From assembly GCA_002742845.1 (NCBI GenBank), contig DLUH01000004.1, forward strand, positions 1 through 64,000: 64,000 nt of DNA, in the 5' to 3' direction. This document shows positions 40,740 through 49,328 of the stretch, in pieces. Source of the DNA: Sulfurovum sp. UBA12169. Lineage in GTDB: Bacteria > Campylobacterota > Campylobacteria > Campylobacterales > Sulfurovaceae. The first letter of the stretch is position 1. The number at the start of each line of letters is the position of its first letter. The notes beneath the pieces were generated by a model. That model was not told where the DNA came from. It worked only from the letters and a program-made list of their open reading frames with translations, and ran no database searches. The position numbers and the translations under genes were made by a program.

Positions 40740-43556
40740 ATGTCAGTAAGTAGACGAGATTTTTTGAAAAATTCAGCAGCAGTGGCAGCAGCTGGGGCTG
40801 TAGGGATTACTATCCCTGCGGCAGCACAGGAAGCGGCAGCACAAGCAGAGTCGGATTGGAGATGGGACAAGGCGGCTTGCCGTTTCTGTGGAACGGGGTG
40901 TGGAATCATGCTTGCTACAAAAGGCGGAAAGATTGTCGCTGTCAAAGGCGACCCGGCAGCGCCTGTAAACAGGGGTCTTAACTGTATTAAGGGATACTTC
41001 AATGCGAAGATCATGTATGGTGCAGATAGGCTTAAAACACCGCTTTTGAGAATGAACGACAAGGGTGAATTTGACAAAAAAGGTAAATTCCAACCTGTAA
41101 GCTGGAAGCGTGCGATAGATGAGATGGAAACTCATATCAAAAAAGCACTTAAAGCAAGCGGGCCGGAAGGTGTTGCAATGTTTTCATCCGGACAACACAC
41201 AATTATGGAAGGGTATGCGGCTCAAAAGTTATGGAAAGCCGGATTCCGTTCAAATGCTCTTGATCCCAATGCGCGTCACTGTATGGCTTCTGCGGTTGTC
41301 GGATTCTATCAAACGTTTGGTATCGATGAGCCATCAGGATGCTATGATGATATCGAATTGACAGATACCATTGTCTCTTGGGGCTCAAATATGGCAGAGA
41401 TGCACCCTATTCTTTGGTCTCGTGTTTCTGATAGAAAGCTTTCTAGTCCAGACAGAGTAAGAGTAGTCAATATGTCTACCTATACCCACAGAACTTCAGA
41501 CCTTGCAGATATAGAGATTATTTTCTCTCCAAATACAGATGTGGCGATTTGGAACTATATTGCACGTGAAATCGTCATGAGAGACGAAGCAGAAAAAATC
41601 ATTGATTGGGATTTTGTAAACAAACATATGGTTTTTGCCGTGGGGCCGGTTAATATCGGTTATGGATTGAGACGCTCAGACGACAAATCTATCAAAGAGA
41701 ATAAATATAGCGCTCTTGAGATGGAAACAGTTTCTAAAGAAATGGAAAAGACTATTTCAGCAAAAGAAGCACCTGCGCTTGAGCCATACGGATACAAAGA
41801 AGGTGATGTAATGAAAAACATCCCCGGTACACTTGCGCACTGGGAAATTTCTTTTGAAGAGTACAAAAAATCACTTGAACCCTATACGCTTGAGTATACA
41901 GCAAAGATTGCAAAGGGTGATCCAAACGAAGATATTGAGCAGTTCAAGAAAAAACTTCAAGCGTTGGCAAACCTTTATATTGAAAAAGACAGAAAAGTGG
42001 TTTCTTTCTGGACAATGGGTATGAACCAGCACACTAGGGGAACTTGGGTAAATACGCAGTCATATAACGTACACTTTATGCTTAACAAACAAGCAAAACC
42101 TGGTTCAGGGGCATTCTCGCTTACCGGTCAGCCCTCAGCTTGCGGTACGGCAAGAGAAGTAGGAACATTTACTCACAGATTGCCGGCGGATATGATGGTT
42201 GAAAACCCAAAACATAGAGAGATTACTGAAAAAGGCTGGAATGTGCCGCTTGGTACTATCAACCCCGTAGGTGATCAGCATATTATGAAAATTCATAGAG
42301 ATATTGAAGACGGTGTTGTAAAATTTGCGTGGGTGAGCGTATGTAATGCGTATCAAGATTCTGCAAGCGCGCACCACTGGATCAATGCAGCCAGAGAAAT
42401 GGATAACTTTATCGTTACGTCGGACGGATATCCGGGAATTTCTGCAAAAGTTTCCGACCTTGTGCTTCCTTCAGCAATGATCTATGAAAAATGGGGCGGT
42501 TACGGTAACGCAGAGAGACGTACGCAGCTTTGGAGACAACAGGTGGTTCCGGTAGGTGATGCGATGAGTGATACTTGGCAAATGGTTGAGCTCTCTAAGA
42601 GATTTAAAGTCAAAGATGTTTGGGGTGAGTATACTCTCAGAAGCGGGACAAAGCTTCCAAATGTGATCGAAGAAGCTAAAAAGATGGGCTTTACTGAAGA
42701 GTCAACAATGTTTGATATTCTTTTTGCAAACGAAAGAGCAAAATCTTATAAAGCGGACCCAAATAAATTCCCGCAACAAGGATATGACAACACGGAAGTG
42801 TTTGGTGACAACAGAAACGTAAAGGGATCTGACGGAGAAGTATTTAAAGGGTATGGCTTTATGCTTCAAGAATATCTTTTTGAAGAGTATGCAAGCTTTG
42901 GTAGAGGGCATGGCCATGACTTGGCTCCGTTTGAAGTATATCACCAAGTTAGAGGACTTAAATGGCCGGTTGTTGACGGAAAAGAGACGCAGTGGAGATT
43001 TAACGTTAAATATGATCCTTATGCGGCTAAAGCAGCTAAAGAAACAGGAGCAGACGATTTTGCATTCTATGGCACATTGGCAAAAGCATTGCCGCAGGGT
43101 GACTTGAGAGGCATTAAAGACCAGACTGCAAAACCATTACCAAATAAAGCAAAAATATTTGCAAGACCTTACATGGATCCACCGGAAATGCCGGATGAAA
43201 ACTATGATATGTGGTTGTGTACCGGACGTGTGCTTGAGCACTGGCATTCAGGTACGATGACCATGAGGGTTCCTGAACTTTTCCGTGCGGTTCCTGAAGC
43301 GCTTTGCTACATGCATCCCAATGATGCTAAAAACAAAGGATTTAAACAGGGCGAATTGATCTGGGTGGATTCAAGAAGAGGAAAAGTAAAAGCAAGGGTG
43401 GAGACTAGAGGACGTAACAGACCGCCTCAAGGTTTGGTATTTGTGCCTTGGTTTGATGAGAAAGTATTTATCAACAAAGTTTGTCTTGATGCAACTTGTC
43501 CAATGTCTAAACAGACAGACTATAAAAAATGTGCGGTAAAACTGTATAAAGTTTAA
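40740..43556 (+). CDS. napA: Periplasmic nitrate reductase catalytic subunit NapA
   Basis: A 938-residue molybdoenzyme that reduces nitrate to nitrite in the periplasm. It has a twin-arginine signal ([16 protein letters not shown]), the 4Fe-4S motif [12 protein letters not shown]...GLNCIKGYF, and bis-MGD binding regions through the chain; a Cys in [12 protein letters not shown] is in the position of the Mo ligand. The length of about 930 fits Campylobacterota NapA. AAGGAGGC lies upstream of the ATG. It heads the operon napAGHBFL-PAS-napD, controlled by the FNR-type box in the preceding palindrome. Confidence 0.97.
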   Translation: MSVSRRDFLKNSAAVAAAGAVGITIPAAAQEAAAQAESDWRWDKAACRFCGTGCGIMLATKGGKIVAVKGDPAAPVNRGLNCIKGYFNAKIMYGADRLKTPLLRMNDKGEFDKKGKFQPVSWKRAIDEMETHIKKALKASGPEGVAMFSSGQHTIMEGYAAQKLWKAGFRSNALDPNARHCMASAVVGFYQTFGIDEPSGCYDDIELTDTIVSWGSNMAEMHPILWSRVSDRKLSSPDRVRVVNMSTYTHRTSDLADIEIIFSPNTDVAIWNYIAREIVMRDEAEKIIDWDFVNKHMVFAVGPVNIGYGLRRSDDKSIKENKYSALEMETVSKEMEKTISAKEAPALEPYGYKEGDVMKNIPGTLAHWEISFEEYKKSLEPYTLEYTAKIAKGDPNEDIEQFKKKLQALANLYIEKDRKVVSFWTMGMNQHTRGTWVNTQSYNVHFMLNKQAKPGSGAFSLTGQPSACGTAREVGTFTHRLPADMMVENPKHREITEKGWNVPLGTINPVGDQHIMKIHRDIEDGVVKFAWVSVCNAYQDSASAHHWINAAREMDNFIVTSDGYPGISAKVSDLVLPSAMIYEKWGGYGNAERRTQLWRQQVVPVGDAMSDTWQMVELSKRFKVKDVWGEYTLRSGTKLPNVIEEAKKMGFTEESTMFDILFANERAKSYKADPNKFPQQGYDNTEVFGDNRNVKGSDGEVFKGYGFMLQEYLFEEYASFGRGHGHDLAPFEVYHQVRGLKWPVVDGKETQWRFNVKYDPYAAKAAKETGADDFAFYGTLAKALPQGDLRGIKDQTAKPLPNKAKIFARPYMDPPEMPDENYDMWLCTGRVLEHWHSGTMTMRVPELFRAVPEALCYMHPNDAKNKGFKQGELIWVDSRRGKVKARVETRGRNRPPQGLVFVPWFDEKVFINKVCLDATCPMSKQTDYKKCAVKLYKV

Positions 43557-43567
43557 TAGGAACAATT

Positions 43568-44419
43568 ATGAAGGATACTACTAAAAAATCTCAAATTAGT
43601 GAAAGACGAAAGTTTTTCACTAACATTGCACACAATGCAGGATTGGGCGTAATGGGTGGATTATTGTGGGCTGGCTATGCTGATAAAGCAAAGGGTTCGA
43701 CTTTGACACTTAGGCCTCCTGGTGCACTGAAAGAAGAGGATTTTTTAAGTGCATGTATTAAATGCGGGCTTTGTGCTGAAGCATGCGTAAATCGGCCATC
43801 CAACATAAACAAGCAGACGGGTAAACCAAGACCAGGAACGCTTAAGATGGCAAAAGCAAAAGATGATGTTACTATCGGTACGCCTTTCTTTATTGCAGCT
43901 GACATCCCTTGTTATATGTGCGAAGATATTCCTTGCGTGCCTGTGTGTCCCACCGGAGCTTTGGATATTGCGTCGTTGACAAATAAAGACAGTGAACTTG
44001 ATTTTAGATTGATGGATATGGGTATTGCGGTGGTTGATCCAAACTCTTGTATCGCTTTTTGGGGAATACAGTGCGATGCCTGTTATCGCGCTTGCCCTTT
44101 AATGGATGAGGCGATCAAACTTGAATATGACAGAAACGAGAGAACAGGCAAACACGCGTTCTTGAAACCTGTTATAGTAATGGATGTCTGTACAGGATGC
44201 GGGTTGTGCGAAAAAGCTTGTGTTACAGAGAAGCCGGCCATCTTCATTCAGCCTAGAGAAATTGCGCTTGGAAAGCCGGGGGATCATTATGTTAAAGGAT
44301 GGGACAGCAAAGATGAGCAAAGAGCTGTCAGCCAGGAAGTTAAAGATGTTACAACAAAAACAGAGAGAAGCGAACAAGGTGCGGCTGACTATCTGAATGA
44401 AGGAGTAGATTTTGAGTAA
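43568..44419 (+). CDS. napG: Quinol dehydrogenase ferredoxin subunit NapG
   Basis: A 283-residue iron-sulfur protein with a Tat-type N-terminus (SERRKFFTNIAHNAG) and four ferredoxin-type 4Fe-4S motifs: CIKCGLCAEAC, CYMCEDIPCVPVCP, CDACYRACP and CTGCGLCEKAC. With NapH it takes electrons from menaquinol to NapB/NapA. It lies between napA and napH, the usual order in Campylobacterota, which lack NapC. Confidence 0.93.
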   Translation: MKDTTKKSQISERRKFFTNIAHNAGLGVMGGLLWAGYADKAKGSTLTLRPPGALKEEDFLSACIKCGLCAEACVNRPSNINKQTGKPRPGTLKMAKAKDDVTIGTPFFIAADIPCYMCEDIPCVPVCPTGALDIASLTNKDSELDFRLMDMGIAVVDPNSCIAFWGIQCDACYRACPLMDEAIKLEYDRNERTGKHAFLKPVIVMDVCTGCGLCEKACVTEKPAIFIQPREIALGKPGDHYVKGWDSKDEQRAVSQEVKDVTTKTERSEQGAADYLNEGVDFE

Positions 44420-45212
44420 TGTTAAATATCTCATCCTAAGAAGGATCAGTCAGATTACACTTTTGGTTCTTTATTTTGGTGCCAATGCATATGGGTGGAA
44501 GATGCTTGCCGGTACCATGTCAAGTTCTTCTGTGTTAGGGAAAATACCATTGAGCGATCCGTTTGCAGTACTGCAAATGTTTGCGGCAGGTGCAGTGCTT
44601 ACGTTTGACATAATTTTGGGCGCAATGATCATTGTGTTGTTTTATGGGATTATCGGAGGACGTGCTTTTTGTTCTTGGGTATGTCCTGTCAATATGGTCA
44701 CGGATGCTGCAAATTGGCTGAGAAGAAAACTCTACATGGATAAAATAGAACGAAAAGTATGGATGAGCCGTAATATCAGATATTATATGATCATTCTTGC
44801 CTTAATTGTCTCTTTTGTGAGCGGATTGGCTGCGTTTGAGATTATCTCTCCCATCACGATTTTAAATCGCGGGGTGATATTTGGTTTTGGTGCCGGAGCG
44901 GGATTGCTTGTGGCTATCTTTCTGTTTGATCTTTTTGTGCTTAAAAACGGATGGTGCGGGCATATCTGTCCTTTAGGAGGAGTGCATTCTATTATTGGTA
45001 AGTACAGTCTGCTAAGAGTAAAACACAACAGCGACAACTGCACGCTTTGTATGAAGTGTAAAGAGGTGTGTCCTGAAGTGCAAGTGCTTGATATGATAGG
45101 TAAGCGCAGTGAGTTTGTTGTAAAACAAGAGTGTACCAACTGCGGAAGATGCGTTGATGTGTGCAATGATGATGCGCTTAGCTTTAATATACGAAATTAT
45201 TTAAAACAGTAA
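44412..45212 (+). CDS. napH: Quinol dehydrogenase membrane subunit NapH
   Basis: A 266-residue membrane protein with four TM segments, CxxxCP motifs after TM2 and TM4 (CSWVCP and CGHICP) and two C-terminal 4Fe-4S clusters (CTLCMKCKEVC and CTNCGRCVDVC). It oxidises menaquinol and hands electrons to NapG. It begins at TTG, six bases after AGGAG and inside the end of napG, so the two are translationally coupled. Confidence 0.93.
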   Translation: MSNVKYLILRRISQITLLVLYFGANAYGWKMLAGTMSSSSVLGKIPLSDPFAVLQMFAAGAVLTFDIILGAMIIVLFYGIIGGRAFCSWVCPVNMVTDAANWLRRKLYMDKIERKVWMSRNIRYYMIILALIVSFVSGLAAFEIISPITILNRGVIFGFGAGAGLLVAIFLFDLFVLKNGWCGHICPLGGVHSIIGKYSLLRVKHNSDNCTLCMKCKEVCPEVQVLDMIGKRSEFVVKQECTNCGRCVDVCNDDALSFNIRNYLKQ

Positions 45213-45226
45213 TCTGGAGGAAGAAA

Positions 45227-46189
45227 ATGAACAAAATGATAAAACTAGCAACATTGGGCGTGTTGGTTGCTGCTCCTACTCTTTATGGAGCAAGTGTAGC
45301 CGCATGTGTGGGGTGTCATGGACAGCAGTTTGAAAAAGCTGCAATGGGTAAGTCAAAGATCGTTAAGGATATGGCAAAAGAAGAGATCATCGCATCGCTA
45401 AAAGGCTATAAAGACGGTTCTTATGGCGGCGCAATGAAAGGGTTGATGACAGGACAGGTTGCCTCATTGGATGATGCAAAAATTGAAGCAATTGCCGCAT
45501 TGATTAAGGGGGGTGCCGCCGTAGCTTCCGATAAAGCTACAGAACATGCGGCTGCATCTGCAGTGGCTGAAGCGAAAGTAATTGATATCAATGAAAAAGC
45601 ATGTGATCCTGAAAGAATAAAAGCCGAAGACCTTGCAGCTAAAAAGAATTTATCTGCAGATGAGATAGGGCTTAGAAAAACGGCTCTATTTGAAGAGGGA
45701 GATGAGACAACAGGCGTAAAAACAGACTATGAAAGACCGGCTCCCGGACAATCGACAAGGTTTGAAAGAGCGTATATGAATGCTCCGCCGATGGTTCCCC
45801 ACAGCATTGAAGGAATGGAACCTATTACAAAAGAAAATAATCAATGTTTGGGTTGTCATATGCCAGAAGTTGCTACAGGCATAGGCGCGACACCACTCCC
45901 GGTGACACACTTTACAAACTACCGGCCAGAGACGGTTATGAAAGGGAATGAAGTGCTTATGGAAGGCAAGGTCGTAGGAACAGAGCTTAAAACCGTTGGC
46001 GATATTAAATTGGCCAAAACAAGACAGACAGACGAGATATATCAAGGAAGATTTAACTGTACACAATGTCATGCTCCGCAAGCCAATGTTGATACTGCTG
46101 TTGCCAATACGTTTACGCCTGACTTTAAAGACGGCAAAGGTGAAACTGCTTCCAGTTTGATGGATGTAATGAATGAGGGTGTTAGATAG
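45227..46189 (+). CDS. napB: NapB with an extra N-terminal cytochrome c domain (three hemes)
   Basis: A 320-residue exported protein. After the signal peptide comes a cytochrome c553-like domain (about 24-92) with heme motif CVGCHGQ (27-31) and a helical end DDAKIEAIAALI. A linker follows, then the normal NapB part with ERAYMNAPPMVPHSIEG, CLGCHMPEVATG (about 207) and CTQCHAPQ (about 278). Typical NapB is 150-180 residues with two hemes. The extra domain would add a third heme to the electron path into NapA. GGAGGAAG precedes the ATG. The stop overlaps napF. Confidence 0.88.
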   Translation: MNKMIKLATLGVLVAAPTLYGASVAACVGCHGQQFEKAAMGKSKIVKDMAKEEIIASLKGYKDGSYGGAMKGLMTGQVASLDDAKIEAIAALIKGGAAVASDKATEHAAASAVAEAKVIDINEKACDPERIKAEDLAAKKNLSADEIGLRKTALFEEGDETTGVKTDYERPAPGQSTRFERAYMNAPPMVPHSIEGMEPITKENNQCLGCHMPEVATGIGATPLPVTHFTNYRPETVMKGNEVLMEGKVVGTELKTVGDIKLAKTRQTDEIYQGRFNCTQCHAPQANVDTAVANTFTPDFKDGKGETASSLMDVMNEGVR

Positions 46190-46731
46190 TGGCATCACGT
46201 CGTGATTTTTTAACAGCATTTAGAAAACCACTCAAGAATATCAGTGAGGAGTCTGCCCTAGTGGTAAGGCCTCCTTATTGCTATAGCGAATCTCTTTTTC
46301 AGAGTGAGTGCCCGGCTTGTGAAAGTAAAGCCTGTGTTGCTTCCTGTGATGAAAAGATTATTTTGATACGGGCGGATGGAACACCTATGCTCAATTTTAC
46401 GAAGAGCGGATGTACATTTTGTGAAGAGTGTGCGAAAGCCTGCCAAATGAATGAAATGGATGTTTTAAGTTTGGACTATGAACATACCAAAGAGAAAGTG
46501 AATGCAATCTTTCGCATCTCAACCGAAGCGTGTGTGGCGCACCATGGGGTGGTTTGCTTTTCCTGTAAAGAGCCATGCATAGATAATGCGATATTGTTTA
46601 ATGGAATGTTTAATCCTGTAATTGATATGGATAAGTGTACAGGATGCGGCTTTTGTCTAGGAAGATGTCCGACAAAAGCGATCAATTATTTTGCAACACA
46701 GATTGTGCGAAATCCGAAGGATGAAGAATAA
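46189..46731 (+). CDS. napF: Ferredoxin-type protein NapF
   Basis: A 180-residue cytoplasmic iron-sulfur protein with repeated 4Fe-4S motifs: CPACESKACVASC, CTFCEECAKAC, CFSCKEPC and CTGCGFCLGRCP. It starts at GTG overlapping the napB stop. NapF interacts with NapA before export and helps its iron-sulfur or electron supply. The N-terminus (SRRDFLTAFRKP) looks like a remnant of a Tat motif, as is common in NapF. Confidence 0.9.
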   Translation: MASRRDFLTAFRKPLKNISEESALVVRPPYCYSESLFQSECPACESKACVASCDEKIILIRADGTPMLNFTKSGCTFCEECAKACQMNEMDVLSLDYEHTKEKVNAIFRISTEACVAHHGVVCFSCKEPCIDNAILFNGMFNPVIDMDKCTGCGFCLGRCPTKAINYFATQIVRNPKDEE

Positions 46732-46774
46732 AATGAATTTGCAATTTTTTAGATACCCAAAAAAGGAGGCTTAA

Positions 46775-47734
46775 ATGCTCAAAACAATATTGGCGGGGTT
46801 GTTTGTCTGTCTGTCTATAGCGCATGGCGTGGAAACATACGCACCTGTGCAGCAGATAAAGCTTAACGGAACCGCAAAAGATATAGTACTTCATGAAGAT
46901 AGGCTTTTTATTGGTACGGAACAGGGTTTTTTGCAAGTGTATGACTATACGGCTCAAAAATTTACATACGCTATCGAGCTTCCAAAAATCAAAGATTTTG
47001 TAGGTGATATGGTTCCTCCCAGAGTGTTCAGTGTGGATTTTAGTGATGGGAGATATGTTCTTTTGAGCGACAGCGGCCAAGGAGGATTTACCAACATGTG
47101 GATTCACGAAAACAACACAACAACACAACTTATCAGCCCAAAAGATAAAAAAGCATTAGTGAAAGCACGTTTTATTGATAAAGAGCATCTAATGCTTGCA
47201 TATTTGAGCAATGAGGTGGCTCTTTTTAATATAGAAACAAAAAAAGAACTGTACCGTGTTCAGTTGAGTGAGTCTAAATTTTCTGATTTTGCCCTTAATG
47301 AAGATAGAACCATTGTTGTTTTTAGTTGTGAGAGCGGTGTATTAAATGTGATTGATGTTTCCGCCGGAAAAGTTTTAAAAGAATTAAAGGGCGTAAACCT
47401 TGACAATGTTTACAAGGTAGACTTCAAAAATGGTATTGTTTCGGGAGCAGGGCAAGACAGAAGAGGCTCACTTTATGATGCTGAAAGCGGAAGGGGCGAT
47501 TATATTGAAGGAAATTTTCTTATTTATGCTACAGGCTTAAGTCCAAGTGCGTCAAAAGTGGCATTCGCTATGGATGAGCATAATGATATTTCTGTATATG
47601 ATGTTGCCACAAAATCTAAAATAGCACTACTTCAAGGACAAAAAAGTACACTAAATACCATTATTTTCAAAGATGAAAAAATACTATTTTCCACCAGCGA
47701 AGACAATACGGTCATGATGTGGGAGTTAAAATAA
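46775..47734 (+). CDS. napL: NapL-type periplasmic beta-propeller protein
   Basis: A 319-residue exported WD40-like propeller (signal peptide about 1-18), with blades ending in patterns like LNEDRTIVVFS and KVAFAMDEHNDISVYDV. napL is a nap gene found chiefly in Campylobacterota, where its loss lowers nitrate reduction; its exact job is unknown. AAAGGAGGCTTAA lies before the ATG and it follows napF by 43 bases. Confidence 0.85.
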   Translation: MLKTILAGLFVCLSIAHGVETYAPVQQIKLNGTAKDIVLHEDRLFIGTEQGFLQVYDYTAQKFTYAIELPKIKDFVGDMVPPRVFSVDFSDGRYVLLSDSGQGGFTNMWIHENNTTTQLISPKDKKALVKARFIDKEHLMLAYLSNEVALFNIETKKELYRVQLSESKFSDFALNEDRTIVVFSCESGVLNVIDVSAGKVLKELKGVNLDNVYKVDFKNGIVSGAGQDRRGSLYDAESGRGDYIEGNFLIYATGLSPSASKVAFAMDEHNDISVYDVATKSKIALLQGQKSTLNTIIFKDEKILFSTSEDNTVMMWELK

Positions 47735-47798
47735 ATCGTTTGGTTTAATGTCAATGTGTTGTTGACGCCAGTAATTTACTAAAATTTAAGGAGATGCA

Positions 47799-48275
47799 AT
47801 GGATACCTCATTTGATATGTTTATAGAAACAGAAGTACCGGAAAATGAATTAATCATTTCAAGAACAAGTTTGAGTGGTGTTATTACTTATGCTAATGAA
47901 ACATTTGCTAAAATAAGCGGCTATGAAGTAGAGGAGCTGATCGGCAAACCTCATAATATAGTAAGGCATCCTGATATGCCCAAGTCTGTTTTTAAAGAGG
48001 TATGGGATACTCTTGCGCTTGGAAAAAATTGGCAAGGTTTTGTTAAAAACAGACGCAGTGACAATGGGTATTATTGGGTGCATGCGGATATCTCAGGTGT
48101 TTACAAAGACGGGAAGCTCGTTGAATATAAATCGCTTCGTTCTCCTGTTGACCGAGAAACCAAAATAAAAATGCAAAACCATTACGATGCGCTCCGAAAA
48201 ACCGAAGAAAAAAGCTCACGCGTTGTGCTTTATCTAACCGATGAGCAAATCGAAGCAATCACCAAGATCATCTGA
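47799..48275 (+). CDS. Aer-type PAS domain protein
   Basis: A 158-residue protein that is essentially one PAS domain: GVITYANETFAKISGY, then HNIVRHPDMPKSVFKEVWDTL and WQGFVKNRRSDNGYYWV, as in the FAD-binding PAS of Aer. There is no TM, HAMP or signalling domain; a short helical tail follows. It sits between napL and napD with AAGGAGATGCA at its start. It may pass redox information to a chemoreceptor or act in Nap control; this is inference from family and position. Confidence 0.8.
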   Translation: MDTSFDMFIETEVPENELIISRTSLSGVITYANETFAKISGYEVEELIGKPHNIVRHPDMPKSVFKEVWDTLALGKNWQGFVKNRRSDNGYYWVHADISGVYKDGKLVEYKSLRSPVDRETKIKMQNHYDALRKTEEKSSRVVLYLTDEQIEAITKII

Positions 48276-48328
48276 TCACTTTTTTAGTGATAGGATCGGG
48301 TTACACTAGACAAAAAAAGGAAGAATAA

Positions 48329-48679
48329 ATGAATATATCAAGTATTGTGGTTCAGGTAAGATCAGAAAGATATGATGAAGTCAAAGACGCACTGGAAGCA
48401 AGCGGTTTGTGTGATTATCATTTTGGGGATAAAGAAAGAGGGAAAATCATTATCACAATTGAGGGTGAAAATGTTGAGGAAGAGATAAAAAAGTTAAAAG
48501 GCATCCAGGCAATTCCCGGAGTTATTGCGGCGGATATGATGCAAACCTACCAAGAAGAGCTTGATGTAGCGATTAAGGCGCTAGAGGCCGCTGATAGTGT
48601 ACCTGATATTTTACAAGATGAAACGATAGACATTCGAGATATTGTCTACCATGGCGATCTTAGAAAAAAAGATTTATAA
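48329..48679 (+). CDS. napD: NapA maturation chaperone NapD
   Basis: A 116-residue protein with the NapD ferredoxin-like fold: ISSIVVQVRSERYDEV at the N-terminus and IPGVIAADMMQTY near residue 75, followed by a longer acidic tail. NapD binds the Tat signal of NapA and holds back export until the cofactor is in place. It is directly followed by a 98-residue gene without a gap. Confidence 0.85.
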   Translation: MNISSIVVQVRSERYDEVKDALEASGLCDYHFGDKERGKIIITIEGENVEEEIKKLKGIQAIPGVIAADMMQTYQEELDVAIKALEAADSVPDILQDETIDIRDIVYHGDLRKKDL

Positions 48680-48976
48680 ATGTCAGGTCTTATAGCTTCA
48701 ACCATAAAGACAAATCCGATGGGGCGTTGGTATATTGAAATCAGTGACACCTCTAAACCGGAGAAAGTTGAAATATGTTTTGATATTGTTGAGTATGAAG
48801 AGAAAATTGCCGCGATGGGTAAAGAATATGACGGAAAAATCGAAGTTGTATGGTCGGCAGATACTGATGTTACTCCTACGCAAATCCATGAAATCAGACA
48901 ACAGATAATGGTCTATGAATCCGAACAGGATGCGATCGATAACAGTCTTTCTGAAAACAAAGATCAATTGTTGTAA
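48680..48976 (+). CDS. Unknown protein coupled to napD
   Basis: A 98-residue soluble, acidic protein starting one base after the napD stop codon. I recognise no family. It has beta-rich segments (GRWYIEISDTSKPEKVEICF) and a helical C-terminus. As last gene of the nap operon, before a terminator, it may be a further Nap assembly factor; that is inferred from its position only. Confidence 0.65.
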   Translation: MSGLIASTIKTNPMGRWYIEISDTSKPEKVEICFDIVEYEEKIAAMGKEYDGKIEVVWSADTDVTPTQIHEIRQQIMVYESEQDAIDNSLSENKDQLL

Positions 48977-49006
48977 TCTTGAAAATTTTTTTCAGAGAGA
49001 TTTATG

Positions 49007-49026
49007 GAGCGGGAGCGCTCTTTTTT
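49007..49026 (+). terminator. Rho-independent terminator of the nap operon
   Basis: GAGCG-GGAG-CGCTC followed by TTTTTT. Confidence 0.75.
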
Positions 49027-49031
49027 ATTAC

Positions 49032-49178
49032 ATGAAATATATTATCCTTGTAGGGTGGCCTGTCCTTTATTTTGGACTTGACTATAAGCCGAATTTTATT
49101 ATGCATGGGGTATGGTTTTACTGTTTTGTTTTAATGATAAAAGATTTTATATTAGTATTTTTTTCAAAGAAACCATAG
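49032..49178 (+). CDS. Small membrane protein, 48 residues
   Basis: ATG 49032 opens a short frame coding for two hydrophobic stretches (YIILVGWPVLYFGL and GVWFYCFVLMIKDFILVFF) with a KKP tail. There is no good ribosome binding site and the start lies just after the nap terminator, so its expression is doubtful. The amino acid pattern is membrane-protein-like and not a shadow of another gene. Confidence 0.35.
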   Translation: MKYIILVGWPVLYFGLDYKPNFIMHGVWFYCFVLMIKDFILVFFSKKP

Positions 49179-49328
49179 GTTGTGCAAAAGAGCGCCGCTG
49201 CAATAAAATATAATTCTGATACGGTATGCAAAAAAAGTGTAAGCGATAGTTTTATCTGCGTATCAGTGCATCTTCAAGAGGGTTGTTAAAAATTTGATTT
49301 CGTTAAAATGTATGTTCAAAAAAGATAA

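Noticed and set aside
47750-47775. GTCAA and TTGAC words upstream of the PAS gene
   Set aside because: They are in the wrong order and spacing for an FNR box, and the gene lies inside the nap operon.
48275-48291. ATCACT-TTTTT-AGTGAT hairpin after the PAS gene
   Set aside because: Only 6 base pairs and no T-run afterwards; too weak to call a terminator.
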